Below are positions 26,649 through 34,053 of a stretch of 64,000 bases of DNA, piece after piece. The position numbers and the translations under genes were made by a program. Each line of letters opens with the position of its first letter. Positions within the stretch are counted from its first letter, which is position 1. The DNA is taken from contig JAEZKP010000021.1 of assembly GCA_023436145.1 (NCBI GenBank), positions 1 to 64,000 on the forward strand. Reading direction: 5' to 3'. Source of the DNA: Fibrobacterota bacterium (lineage in GTDB: Bacteria; Fibrobacterota; Chitinivibrionia; Chitinivibrionales; Chitinispirillaceae). The notes beneath the pieces are model-generated. The model was not told the DNA's origin, did no database searches, and saw nothing but the letters and a program-made list of their open reading frames with translations.

Positions 26649-28272
26649 CGCATCCCTTTACATTATTAGCGGGTAGAATTAACTCTGCTTTTGTACCCTG
26701 ATTCAAAACTGAATGTATCAGAATCTTACCTCCATGCTTTAAAGCAATGTCATTTGATATGGATAACCCTAACCCGGTGCTGCAATTATCATTTTTGGTA
26801 GTAAAGAAAGGATCTGTCAGATGGGGAATATCCTTAGGATGAATCCCCATCCCTTCATCTTCCACGACTACCTTTACCAGATTGTTTTGCTGGTCCAGTA
26901 AAGTGGAAATTCTGATCAGGTCGCTATTGGAGGTCAAAGCCTGACAGGCATTGGTTATTAGATTTATAACAACCTGCTGTATCTGATTTGAATCACCTCT
27001 TATAAGAGTACCAGATGACGAGAGCTGGACAGCGAAATTATTTGTACTGGAATCAATAAAGTTTCTGCAGAAGGCAATCGCTTTATTCACCGCATCATTT
27101 ACATCGAAAACCTCGTCAGATGACGAGCGGCCCTTTGCAATAAAACTGCGCAGATTGGAACTGATTTTCCGTATACGCTCGCTCCCTTCGGCTATCCCGT
27201 CCAGAAGTTTGGTTACTTCATGCCGGGCTTCTGTGTAATGCAAACCTGCCACGGAAAAATCACCGTTTTCTTTATAGTAAACATCCAGAACAGGCAATAC
27301 ATCTTTCCAAAATCTGGCAAGCATTTTTGCGTTGAGAGCGATAAAATTGTTGGGATTGCCAATCTCATGCATTATTTCGGAACTTAAAACCCCGATAGAC
27401 AGAAGTTTATCAGCGTGTAGCAGGCGCTCACGATTATAATGCAGCTCCGCTTCATCACGCTTCTGTTCAATTAATCGCTCTATCTCTTTTGAAGCAGCCT
27501 TTAAAAGTTCCTTCTCCTCACTCAATAAAACCATTTCTTCCTTAATCGAATCATCAGGATAGTAGCCCACTTCCAGTACACCTGTCTCTTGACCGATTTT
27601 CAGCTGTGTAGAAAACATGCTGGAAGATCTTGTAAAGTTTGGAGTATAAACATCAAACTCCCCAATAACTATTCTGGCATAAGAAAACTCAGGCCATCTC
27701 AGAGAAGAAGTCAATGCACTGACTATATGCTGCAAAATCCCCTCCAGAGTCATATCTTTATTATGTGGAAAACTGAGAATTTTATAAAGACAATTGAGCT
27801 CCTTCAGTCTTTCCTGCAGATTCTGCATAAGACGCTGCTGTTCGTTCTGTGCACTGATACGCTCTGAAATATCTACAAATGATAGCATTTGCAATACCGG
27901 TATAGAGTCTGTATCAACAAGCATTGTAGTAGACACCTGTGCCGGAAACTCTCTTCCGTCACTGCGATATGCCAGTAATTCTCCTATCCAGCCGCCTTTA
28001 TCATACAGTTTTCTCCTGACCTGTCCTCTCATGCTTATGGTCTGCCAGAATCCGGATGCACTCCGGCCGATAACTTCATCACTGCTTTTATATCCCCAAA
28101 TGCTTAAAAACGCTTTATTGACGTAAATTACTTTCTCTGTTTCACAATCAACAAAAGCGATCGGAGAAATTGATGAAGTGAGCGCTGCGTCTGCTATAGA
28201 AGATATCTCAATATCAGAAGCAGATACTGATGAAAACAGCCTGCTTCCGTTTCCTGATCTGCTTTTTTCCAT
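26632..28272 (-). CDS. PAS-domain sensor histidine kinase
   Basis: This 546-residue kinase appears cytoplasmic; I see no convincing membrane segment. A PAS domain (about residues 25-140; ISPIAFVDCETEKVIYVNKAF...SIWGYKSSDEVIG) is followed by a helical linker and a second possible sensory region. The phosphotransfer helix has HEIGNPNNFI. The ATPase has the N box NQIQQVVINLITNACQAL, the G1 box DEGMGI and the G2 box STGLGLSI. It is the NtrB-like partner of the downstream sigma-54 activator. It lies 24 bases after the CheX-like gene. The signal sensed is unknown. Confidence 0.92.
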   Translation of the reverse strand: MEKSRSGNGSRLFSSVSASDIEISSIADAALTSSISPIAFVDCETEKVIYVNKAFLSIWGYKSSDEVIGRSASGFWQTISMRGQVRRKLYDKGGWIGELLAYRSDGREFPAQVSTTMLVDTDSIPVLQMLSFVDISERISAQNEQQRLMQNLQERLKELNCLYKILSFPHNKDMTLEGILQHIVSALTSSLRWPEFSYARIVIGEFDVYTPNFTRSSSMFSTQLKIGQETGVLEVGYYPDDSIKEEMVLLSEEKELLKAASKEIERLIEQKRDEAELHYNRERLLHADKLLSIGVLSSEIMHEIGNPNNFIALNAKMLARFWKDVLPVLDVYYKENGDFSVAGLHYTEARHEVTKLLDGIAEGSERIRKISSNLRSFIAKGRSSSDEVFDVNDAVNKAIAFCRNFIDSSTNNFAVQLSSSGTLIRGDSNQIQQVVINLITNACQALTSNSDLIRISTLLDQQNNLVKVVVEDEGMGIHPKDIPHLTDPFFTTKNDNCSTGLGLSISNDIALKHGGKILIHSVLNQGTKAELILPANNVKGCGDNAQ

Positions 28273-28296
28273 TTTTTTGGATTCTTTTTCCCAGGC

Positions 28297-28728
28297 TTAG
28301 TTTACCTGATGTGTAAATGCATACAGTTCGATAGTATAGTTCTTCACCTGAATCCGCATGGATATCTGCGGTTCTGCTTTCCGTGCTGTATAAATGATAT
28401 CATCTGCAAAATTTTCATTCAACACATCTATCCGGAATGCAGATAACTTTGCCGATGCAGCTGCTTTACGATTATAGCACTCGATTAATCCCGCAGAGAA
28501 GCCAGACTTCAAAAGAAATCCGCTTTGCTCCACACCAGGTTGGTCTTTAGAAGACACAATAAGATATCCTTCTATTGCACCAGATACCTTGAATGCTATA
28601 TTGAGAGGACTGGTTGCAAATGATCCATCCGGAATCCATCTTTTTTCAGTACATATGAATGTTTCAAATATCCCCAGAAAGGCAGCAATAAAATTGCTGA
28701 TTTCCCTGACAATTTGTTTGTCAATCAT
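28297..28728 (-). CDS. CheX-like protein of unknown function
   Basis: This 143-residue protein opens with IDKQIVREISNFIAAFLGI and has a central FKVSGAIEGYLIVSSKD. That resembles the first helix and the G-x-x-G-x-V/I strand of CheX/CheC-type phosphatases and related proteins such as the CheX-like domains of sensory operons. The E-x-x-N catalytic helix of CheX is not evident, so phosphatase activity is doubtful. It is the first gene of the kinase-regulator operon, which suggests a role in tuning that pathway. The assignment is tentative. Confidence 0.45.
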   Translation of the reverse strand: MIDKQIVREISNFIAAFLGIFETFICTEKRWIPDGSFATSPLNIAFKVSGAIEGYLIVSSKDQPGVEQSGFLLKSGFSAGLIECYNRKAAASAKLSAFRIDVLNENFADDIIYTARKAEPQISMRIQVKNYTIELYAFTHQVN

Positions 28729-28856
28729 AGAACTATTTCAGTTTCCCTTTTTGATTTCTCACCAAAACAACAGATAATATGAATGAATGGGTAAAATAAT
28801 ATTCGACCTTTCAGGCAAAATATTGTTATCCTGCTCATTCTTGAGCTCTGAGCAAT

Positions 28857-28868
28857 CAACATTTGTTT
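28857..28868. promoter_or_regulatory. Near-palindrome CAACATTTGTTT between rnk and kinase operon
   Basis: The core AACA-TT-TGTT matches the two perfect palindromes in the sigma-54 module. It sits directly after the rnk stop and about 130-140 bases upstream of the CheX-like gene, so it could regulate the kinase-regulator operon. No sigma-54 promoter was found in 28729-28856. Confidence 0.4.
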
Positions 28869-28872
28869 ATCA

Positions 28873-29277
28873 TCATCTTTGATCTTTCTCCAAAGGTTGA
28901 GTAACCGAAGCGATCTTCAAATTTCGCGTCCCTCCAGGAACTTTCCACATAATCTCATCTCCTTTTCTGTAACCGATTATAGCCGTCCCAATCGGTGCAA
29001 GAATGGAAATTTTACAACTGTCAGCATCCGATTCCCAGGGATATACCAGGACATATCTGGAAGTCTCTTCATCCTCGATATCATATATTTCTACCTCTGA
29101 ATGCATAATCACTACATCATCAGGAAGCTCCAGCCGGCCCACAATTTTCGCTTTGTCAATTTCTTCGATCAAAGCCCTGCTATACTGGTGATTCTGGTAA
29201 GCATTACAGAGTTGCCTCAGCCGTGATACATCAGTATCCAGAAGCACTAATTTTTTTTCAATTATCCCCTTTTCCAT
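28873..29277 (-). CDS. rnk: Rnk-like GreA/GreB-family regulator
   Basis: This 134-residue protein has a short helical N-terminal part (KKLVLLDTDVSRLRQLCNAY). A GreA/GreB C-terminal FKBP-like domain follows: VVIMHSEVEIYDIEDEETSRYVLVYPWESD...KISILAPIGTAIIGYRKGDEIMWKVPGGTRNLKI. Rnk proteins bind RNA polymerase near the secondary channel without the long coiled coil of GreA; in E. coli rnk was found as a regulator of nucleoside diphosphate kinase. GGAGG lies at ideal spacing before the ATG at 29277, so the longer frame to 29391 is not used. A near-perfect sigma-54 promoter lies 40 bases upstream. Confidence 0.82.
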   Translation of the reverse strand: MEKGIIEKKLVLLDTDVSRLRQLCNAYQNHQYSRALIEEIDKAKIVGRLELPDDVVIMHSEVEIYDIEDEETSRYVLVYPWESDADSCKISILAPIGTAIIGYRKGDEIMWKVPGGTRNLKIASVTQPLEKDQR

Positions 29278-29316
29278 GATTTTCCTCCAATCCGATAAAA
29301 ATAAAACCCAGACCAG

Positions 29317-29332
29317 AGCAATTGGTGTGCCA
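29317..29332 (-). promoter_or_regulatory. Sigma-54 (-24/-12) promoter of rnk
   Basis: Read on the minus strand the site is TGGCAC-ACCAA-TTGCT, a full match to TGGCAC-N5-TTGCW. The predicted start is near 29305, giving a leader of about 28 bases that includes the GGAGG ribosome binding site of rnk at 29277. Confidence 0.85.
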
Positions 29333-29385
29333 GCCGATAACCCAATATATTTCAACAATTTACTATATGACAGCAAGGCTGATAT

Positions 29386-29397
29386 CAACATATGTTT
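29386..29397. promoter_or_regulatory. Palindrome CAACATATGTTT, candidate activator site
   Basis: The inner ten bases AACATATGTT are a perfect palindrome, 80-90 bases upstream of the predicted rnk start. The spacing is almost the same as for the site at 25151-25162. It probably binds the neighbouring NtrC-type regulator. Confidence 0.5.
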
Positions 29398-29504
29398 ATT
29401 TAAGCAGGTAAATTAATAAACATTCAGCCTTTCATCCTCTTCCTTTTCTTATTATTTAGGGCCACACCCTTATCGGAGCAAAATTTCAGATACGCTTAAA
29501 AAAA

Positions 29505-30122
29505 CTATGGATTTATGCTACAACTGTCAAGGCTATAAATTACCGGCCACCGTCCATTATTATCTTCCATCATTATTATTCCCACATTGTCTGCCATCCA
29601 GACCTCCTTAAATCCATGAATCAGAGGAGTTCTGAATATCACATGTAATATTTCACGGTACACTCTCCCCTTTACCACCATTGAATCATAGAAGCCAAAG
29701 CACAGGTTACTGTCTGGAGATTCTATATGACCATTGACCAGATTCAGCCGCGCCGGGAGAAACCGCCTGTATACGCCTGTTAAAGATGATCCGAAAAGAA
29801 TATCCCCACCCGATCTTTTAAACCAGTCATCAGTAGTATCCACACGATTCTCCTGAAAAGAGACCCGGTAATAGGTTATGTGGTCATCAGAGATGGTATC
29901 GGTCACTCTCACACTCAACAGATTCCCGCCATCTTCAGTATACATCCACCAGTTCATATTATTTTCAAAAGGAAAATATCCTCCGGTATATATGGTCCGC
30001 TGCAGGGGGATATATGTATCCCCATCCGTATTCTCTGTATCTTGCGGACCATCAACCAATACTGCACATGAAATGCAGCTTACAGCCATAACTGTAAACA
30101 CAGCCTTCAGTTTGCTAATCAT
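29505..30122 (-). CDS. Probable lipoprotein of unknown function
   Basis: This 205-residue protein begins MISKLKAVFTVMAVSCISCAVLVDGP, a signal sequence with two cysteines that could be lipidated. The mature part is rich in Asp, Tyr and Trp, with no recognised domain, and looks like an all-beta outer-surface or periplasmic protein. The S-C-A-V-x-[ID/VD] sequence after the signal is shared with the tiny lipoprotein at 30184-30321, so the two are related. AGGACATTCT gives a good ribosome binding site for the ATG at 30122; longer in-frame starts to 30176 are less likely. It ends the operon that begins with the TIGR02147 regulator. Confidence 0.68.
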   Translation of the reverse strand: MISKLKAVFTVMAVSCISCAVLVDGPQDTENTDGDTYIPLQRTIYTGGYFPFENNMNWWMYTEDGGNLLSVRVTDTISDDHITYYRVSFQENRVDTTDDWFKRSGGDILFGSSLTGVYRRFLPARLNLVNGHIESPDSNLCFGFYDSMVVKGRVYREILHVIFRTPLIHGFKEVWMADNVGIIMMEDNNGRWPVIYSLDSCSINP

Positions 30123-30183
30123 AGAATGTCCTTTCATAACAATACCACTCCGCCATGGCGCACGGCTCATGAGCATGGCAATT

Positions 30184-30321
30184 TCACCTGGTTCTGGTTA
30201 TTATGGTTATGGTATCGTAATCATCATCATAACATTTCACTTCCGGGGTATCGATAAACACCGCACAGGAACTGACTAGTAATAACATTGTGGAGACTAA
30301 AAGGTAAAAAACTTTTTTCAT
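30184..30321 (-). CDS. Tiny lipoprotein, 45 residues
   Basis: The peptide MKKVFYLLVSTMLLLVSSCAVFIDTPE... has a charged start, a hydrophobic core and the lipobox VSSC, leaving a mature part of only about 27 residues. AAGGAGGGG precedes the ATG at ideal spacing, strongly supporting translation from 30321. Its mature start SCAVFIDTPE resembles that of the lipoprotein encoded 61 bases downstream. It may be an authentic small lipoprotein or the remnant of a duplicated, truncated copy. Confidence 0.65.
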   Translation of the reverse strand: MKKVFYLLVSTMLLLVSSCAVFIDTPEVKCYDDDYDTITIITRTR

Positions 30322-30416
30322 AACCCCTCCTTGTTTACATATGTATTTTTTTTCAGACAAAGCAGGGGCTATCCCCTGCATTTGGGCTCTATTTACAGAT
30401 CGGAACTTGTTTATGG

Positions 30417-31121
30417 TTAATGGTTCAGCAAATTATCGGTGATATCATCCAGAGTAACAGTTAATCCTGGCAATAACCTTATTTCCTTGATATCATATCC
30501 GGCTTCGAATGGTTTTTTCATACGGATAGTAAACATATAATCCACCTCTGTATCAACCGGAATTCCGGCTATACTGGCATAAATTCCTTTGCCGGTGCAA
30601 GCCACCGTCAACCCGGTTCCTCTGACAGACACATAAAAAAGCACATTATCTGATGCAGCTCCACCGTTATACTGAATCCTGGCTCCAGCTGTTTGCTGAA
30701 CCAGAAGCTGTCCCAAATCAATCCTTATAGAATCAGCAGGAACATTGATTTCACGCAGAATACCATTCCCCCGGGCATCCTTTATATAAACGTAGTGCTT
30801 TCCAGGTCTGACATTAGATATTCTGAAGAAACCATCTCTTTCTGTCATGGTCTCAGGTGTATCTTTGCTTCCATATTCCGCTAAAAAGTTTGCCGGATGG
30901 ATAAAAACGTTGCAGTTTGCAAGAGGAAGAGTAAGGAGTCTCCTTTTCAAAGCACCGGAGGAATCATTACTGCTGTCCGGATAGTTCACCACTCCCACCA
31001 CCTCAGAACCGCTTCCACCGACGGAAGAACTCTGCGATGGAGCTGAACTGAAACAGGAACTTAATAAAAAGACACCTGCAATGAGTGTCAGAAACATTAA
31101 GAAAGTGATTATTTTTTTCAT
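30417..31121 (-). CDS. Lipoprotein with carboxypeptidase-regulatory-like fold
   Basis: This 234-residue protein has a clear lipoprotein signal (MKKIITFLMFLTLIAGVFLLSSC) and a Ser/Gly-rich linker. The domain that follows has ANCNVFIHPANFLAEYG...TERDGFFRISNVRPGKHYVYIKDARGNG, which matches the carboxypeptidase-regulatory-like/SdrD-B type beta-sandwich often found in outer-surface proteins. It lies directly after the TIGR02147 regulator gene, six bases apart, as is common for this regulator family in Fibrobacter relatives. Confidence 0.75.
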   Translation of the reverse strand: MKKIITFLMFLTLIAGVFLLSSCFSSAPSQSSSVGGSGSEVVGVVNYPDSSNDSSGALKRRLLTLPLANCNVFIHPANFLAEYGSKDTPETMTERDGFFRISNVRPGKHYVYIKDARGNGILREINVPADSIRIDLGQLLVQQTAGARIQYNGGAASDNVLFYVSVRGTGLTVACTGKGIYASIAGIPVDTEVDYMFTIRMKKPFEAGYDIKEIRLLPGLTVTLDDITDNLLNH

Positions 31122-31127
31122 GGTAAA

Positions 31128-31973
31128 TTAATCCTTGTGTATTGCGCTAACCGGAAACAGATGAAAATTCAGATGATACACCCTATCCGGTTTAGCTTCA
31201 TCATCTTCCACAATTTTAAGCAGATCTCTTCTGAATTCGTCAATTCTTTCTGCAATTTTTAAAAAACCGCCCTGTGAGACACTGAAAGTCAAAGTGGAAA
31301 AGCGACGTTTATCCCTCGGAAACACATCCACAGCCCTTTTAGCCAGATCTGCAAATTCCAGTAGAAACCGGTTTACAATCACCAAAGGGACATCAGTACC
31401 ACTTGCTGTGAAAGAATCTGCAGGTTTTAAGTTACCCTCCTGATCCTCTCTGAGTACCCCCAGGTTCACCAGCATTTCCAACGCCTCCTTCACTTCAGAA
31501 GAGCTAATCGGAGGATTAAGCATTTTTCCAATCTCCCGGTATGATAAATCGGAGCCATTTTTACAACACATTATAGAAAGTAACTCCCGTAATACCAGAA
31601 AATACCAATGTGAATACAATCCATATTGACTGTTGTCAAGCAATTTTACAGCAGTCTTTTTAAACTGCTGTAACTGCTCAAAATAATGATCCCGTTCCAA
31701 CTGTTTTTTTGCCTGATTATAAGCCACCAGCAACTCAAAGTACTGCTGTTCTTTTCTGGTGAACCTGATTACCTTACCCAGTTCCACAATGTGAGAAGGC
31801 ATCAGGTTGCGCTCACCTCTGAGAATGCGGTTAAAAAAACCGGGGTTACACTGAATTCGGGAAGCCAGCGCCCGCATGGAATAGGATGGATTCAGCTTTT
31901 TCTTGTTTACTATAAAATCATTGAGAAAAGAGCGGTAATCCATATAATCAAAAATGCTTTGCTCTGTATCCAT
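31128..31973 (-). CDS. TIGR02147-family DNA-binding regulator
   Basis: This 281-residue protein begins with SIFDYMDYRSFLNDF, then an N-terminal helix-turn-helix region (YSMRALASRIQCNPGFFNRILRGERNLMP), then the TIGR02147 body with LSYREIGKMLNPPISSSEVKEALEMLVNLGVL. This family was defined from Fibrobacter succinogenes paralogues. Members usually sit next to genes for lineage-specific exported proteins, and their signals are unknown. GGGAGG lies six to seven bases before the ATG at 31973. Longer starts to 32027 are not supported. Confidence 0.85.
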   Translation of the reverse strand: MDTEQSIFDYMDYRSFLNDFIVNKKKLNPSYSMRALASRIQCNPGFFNRILRGERNLMPSHIVELGKVIRFTRKEQQYFELLVAYNQAKKQLERDHYFEQLQQFKKTAVKLLDNSQYGLYSHWYFLVLRELLSIMCCKNGSDLSYREIGKMLNPPISSSEVKEALEMLVNLGVLREDQEGNLKPADSFTASGTDVPLVIVNRFLLEFADLAKRAVDVFPRDKRRFSTLTFSVSQGGFLKIAERIDEFRRDLLKIVEDDEAKPDRVYHLNFHLFPVSAIHKD

Positions 31974-32060
31974 CAGTTGCCTCCCCCATTCTGCATTTAA
32001 TATACAGTTACTACAGCAAGACAGCAACTTCCAGAGTTAAAAAGCGATGCCGGATGGCAT

Positions 32061-32560
32061 CAGGGATTTCAGGTTTCAGATTCTAGATTTTAGATTTTAA
32101 AGAATAAGAATCGGAGATTTTAGATTGTAGAAAAGAAATGAGAAATTGAAGATTTTTAAGAATAAGAATCGGTGATTTTAGATTGTAGAGAAGAAATGAG
32201 AAATTGAAGATTTTAAAGAATAAGAATCGGTGATTTTAGATTGTAGAAAAGAAATGAGAAACTGAAGATTTTTAAGACTAAGAATCGGTGATTTTAGATT
32301 GTAGAGAAGGAATGAGAAATTGAAGATTTTTAAGAATAAGAATCGGTGATTTTAGATTGTAGAGAAGGAATGGGAAATTGGTAATTTTTAAGAATAAGAA
32401 TAGGTGATTTTAGATTGTAGAGAAGGAATGGGAAATTGGTAATTTTTAAGAATAAGAATAGGTAATTTCAGATTTTAGAAAAATAGCGAGAAATTGTCGA
32501 TTTTAAAGAAAAAAATTAGGAACCAGAGGTTGTAGATTTTGAAAAGAAAATTGGGAGATC
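32061..32560. repeat. 58-bp tandem repeat array, about 8.5 copies
   Basis: Copies of the landmark GATTGTAG or close variants start at 32065, 32123, 32181, 32239, 32297, 32355, 32413, 32471 and about 32529, exactly 58 bases apart. The unit contains AAGAATAAGAATCGGTGA followed by TTTTAGATTGTAGA and a purine-rich AGAAATGAGAAATTGAAGA. The inner copies are nearly identical and the first and last are degraded. 58 is not a multiple of three, so the array is not coding. No direct-repeat/spacer layout of a CRISPR is present. Confidence 0.95.
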
Positions 32561-32750
32561 GATTTCTGAATAAAAAGCTGAGATTACAGAATGGGAATGA
32601 TGAAAATTCGATCATCTCCAGATCTGGTAAAAAACCACTCAGGGAACGGTAGCTTCCAATGAAGTGTCGGATTATATTTTTAAGTGGATTTAAGTGTTTC
32701 ATTACACATTAATTTGATAATAAAAAACAAAAAAAACAGTAATATCTGAT

Positions 32751-32792
32751 TGTTAGCAAAATGTTAGGAAATTGTTAGCAAATTGCTATAAT
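32751..32792 (+). promoter_or_regulatory. Pho box with -10 element for the phoU-pst operon
   Basis: TGTTAG occurs at 32751, 32762 and 32773, followed by TGCTAT at 32784. These are four units at an exact 11-base period, the layout bound by PhoB/PhoP dimers. A perfect TATAAT lies at 32787-32792, and the second and third repeats cover the -35 position. The distance to the phoU ATG is 164 bases. Confidence 0.75.
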
Positions 32793-32955
32793 GACGGAGT
32801 CAGATTTTTAAAAAAACGCCTTATTTTAAAGCATAATAAAGATATTGTTATTTTCCATTTCTTTTTTTTCATTGTGACATTCCCATTATTATTTTAGCAC
32901 TTTAAAACTGCATGAAGAATCAACCCGGTTTTTACCAAGGAGGTATCAGGCCGAT

Positions 32956-34053
32956 ATGTTATTATATAGACAAGAATCTCTTCAACGGGACATCGACCGG
33001 ATCCGTGAATATGTTCTTAAGATGTCTCAACAGGCCCAAAGAGCACTCCAGGATTGCATAAAGGCTTACCTCGAAAATAACCGGCAATTAGCCTACGCCA
33101 TTATTCTTCGTGACCAGCACATCGATGAGAAAGAGAAAGAAATTGACAGACTGTGTCTGGAATTTCTGGTGCGGCAGCAACCGGTGGCAGGCCCCCTGCG
33201 CTTTGCCTACAGCACTATCCGCATAAACCTTGAAATTGAACGGGTGGGTGATTATGCAGAAAGTATTGCCCGTCAAATATTAAAACTCCACAACTCTCCC
33301 AACTACCAGCTTAAGAAACAGATTACCGAACTGGCCAACCTTTCCATCGACATGTTCCATGATTCTATCCAGGCTTTTTTAAAACAGGATGAGCAACATG
33401 CACGAAAAACCATAGAAGTTGAAAGCACAGTAGATGCACTCAGAACCGAACTTAATAATCAACTCATAAAAATGCTTAAGGAACAGGATTGCAGCTTTGA
33501 TTCGGCTGCGCCTTTGATGACTATGATTCGTAAATTCGAAAGGGTCTCTGATCAGGCAAGAAATATCTGCAACGAAGTTTTATACATGTGCACTGGTGAA
33601 ATGGCCAAGCATCCAGGAACCGAAGCATTCAGAGTACTTTTTGTGGATGACAGCAACTCCTGCCAGAGCCAGATTGCAGAAGCAATCGCACTCTCATTCA
33701 AAGAAAAAAAATTCATCTTCAGCAGCGCCGGGATAGAGCCAAAACCCATAGACCGTCCTACTATAGAATTCATGAAAACCAAAGGAATCGATCTTTCCCG
33801 TGTTGCCCCAAAAGGAATTCATCAGATTCCTAATCTTGATCATTATCAGATAATAATCGCTTTGACCAGAAATGCTTCTCAGGGTCTCCCAAAGCCACCC
33901 TGCAAAGTAGTATTTCTGGAGTGGCCGGTGGAATCAGCACATGAAAATACCCAAGCCTATGAGGAAACCTACAATTTCCTCAAATCACAGATAAGTGATC
34001 TGATAAACGCGATTATAATAGATGCAGACTCCGCTTCAGAGAAGGTGAGTTAA
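32956..34053 (+). CDS. phoU: PhoU fused to a degenerate LMW-phosphatase/ArsC domain
   Basis: This 365-residue protein has an N-terminal PhoU domain (about residues 1-215): repeated helices with LRFAYSTIRINLEIERVGDYAESIARQI and a second MIRKFERVSDQARNICNEV, the two E-R-x-x-D signatures. Residues 225-365 are an ArsC/low-molecular-weight tyrosine phosphatase fold (FRVLFVDDSNSCQSQIAEA...SSAGIEPKPIDRPTIEFMKTKGIDLS). The catalytic loop C-x5-R is lost: the Cys is Asp231 and the Arg is Gln237, so the domain cannot use the usual mechanism. PhoU restrains Pst and the PhoR kinase. The dead domain may sense phosphate or arsenate. A strong AAGGAGGT precedes the ATG, a little further upstream than usual. 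Confidence 0.85.
   Translation: MLLYRQESLQRDIDRIREYVLKMSQQAQRALQDCIKAYLENNRQLAYAIILRDQHIDEKEKEIDRLCLEFLVRQQPVAGPLRFAYSTIRINLEIERVGDYAESIARQILKLHNSPNYQLKKQITELANLSIDMFHDSIQAFLKQDEQHARKTIEVESTVDALRTELNNQLIKMLKEQDCSFDSAAPLMTMIRKFERVSDQARNICNEVLYMCTGEMAKHPGTEAFRVLFVDDSNSCQSQIAEAIALSFKEKKFIFSSAGIEPKPIDRPTIEFMKTKGIDLSRVAPKGIHQIPNLDHYQIIIALTRNASQGLPKPPCKVVFLEWPVESAHENTQAYEETYNFLKSQISDLINAIIIDADSASEKVS

Larger units (their letters stand above)
31974..32955. other. Long intergenic region with repeat array and Pho promoter
   Basis: These 982 bases separate the TIGR02147 operon and the phosphate operon, which are divergent. They hold a small GATGCC-GGAT-GGCATC hairpin (32046-32061), the 58-bp tandem repeats (about 32061-32560), and the Pho-box promoter (32751-32792). 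No credible gene was found. The minus-strand frame at 32475-32702 is low-complexity and has no supporting signals. Confidence 0.8.

Noticed and set aside
28832..28854. TGCTCA...TGAGCA hairpin downstream of rnk
   Set aside because: Six pairs and no T run in the minus-strand transcript; not supported as a terminator.
32046..32061. GATGCC-GGAT-GGCATC hairpin resembling enterobacterial REP elements
   Set aside because: A single short copy with no second copy seen. The likeness is probably chance.
32061..32560. CRISPR array
   Set aside because: The unit is a continuous 58-bp tandem repeat with no variable spacers, and no cas gene lies in the window.
32475..32702. 75-residue minus-strand frame at the edge of the repeat array
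   Set aside because: Low-complexity Phe/Leu/Ser-rich translation of AT-rich DNA, overlapping the repeats, with no start signal.
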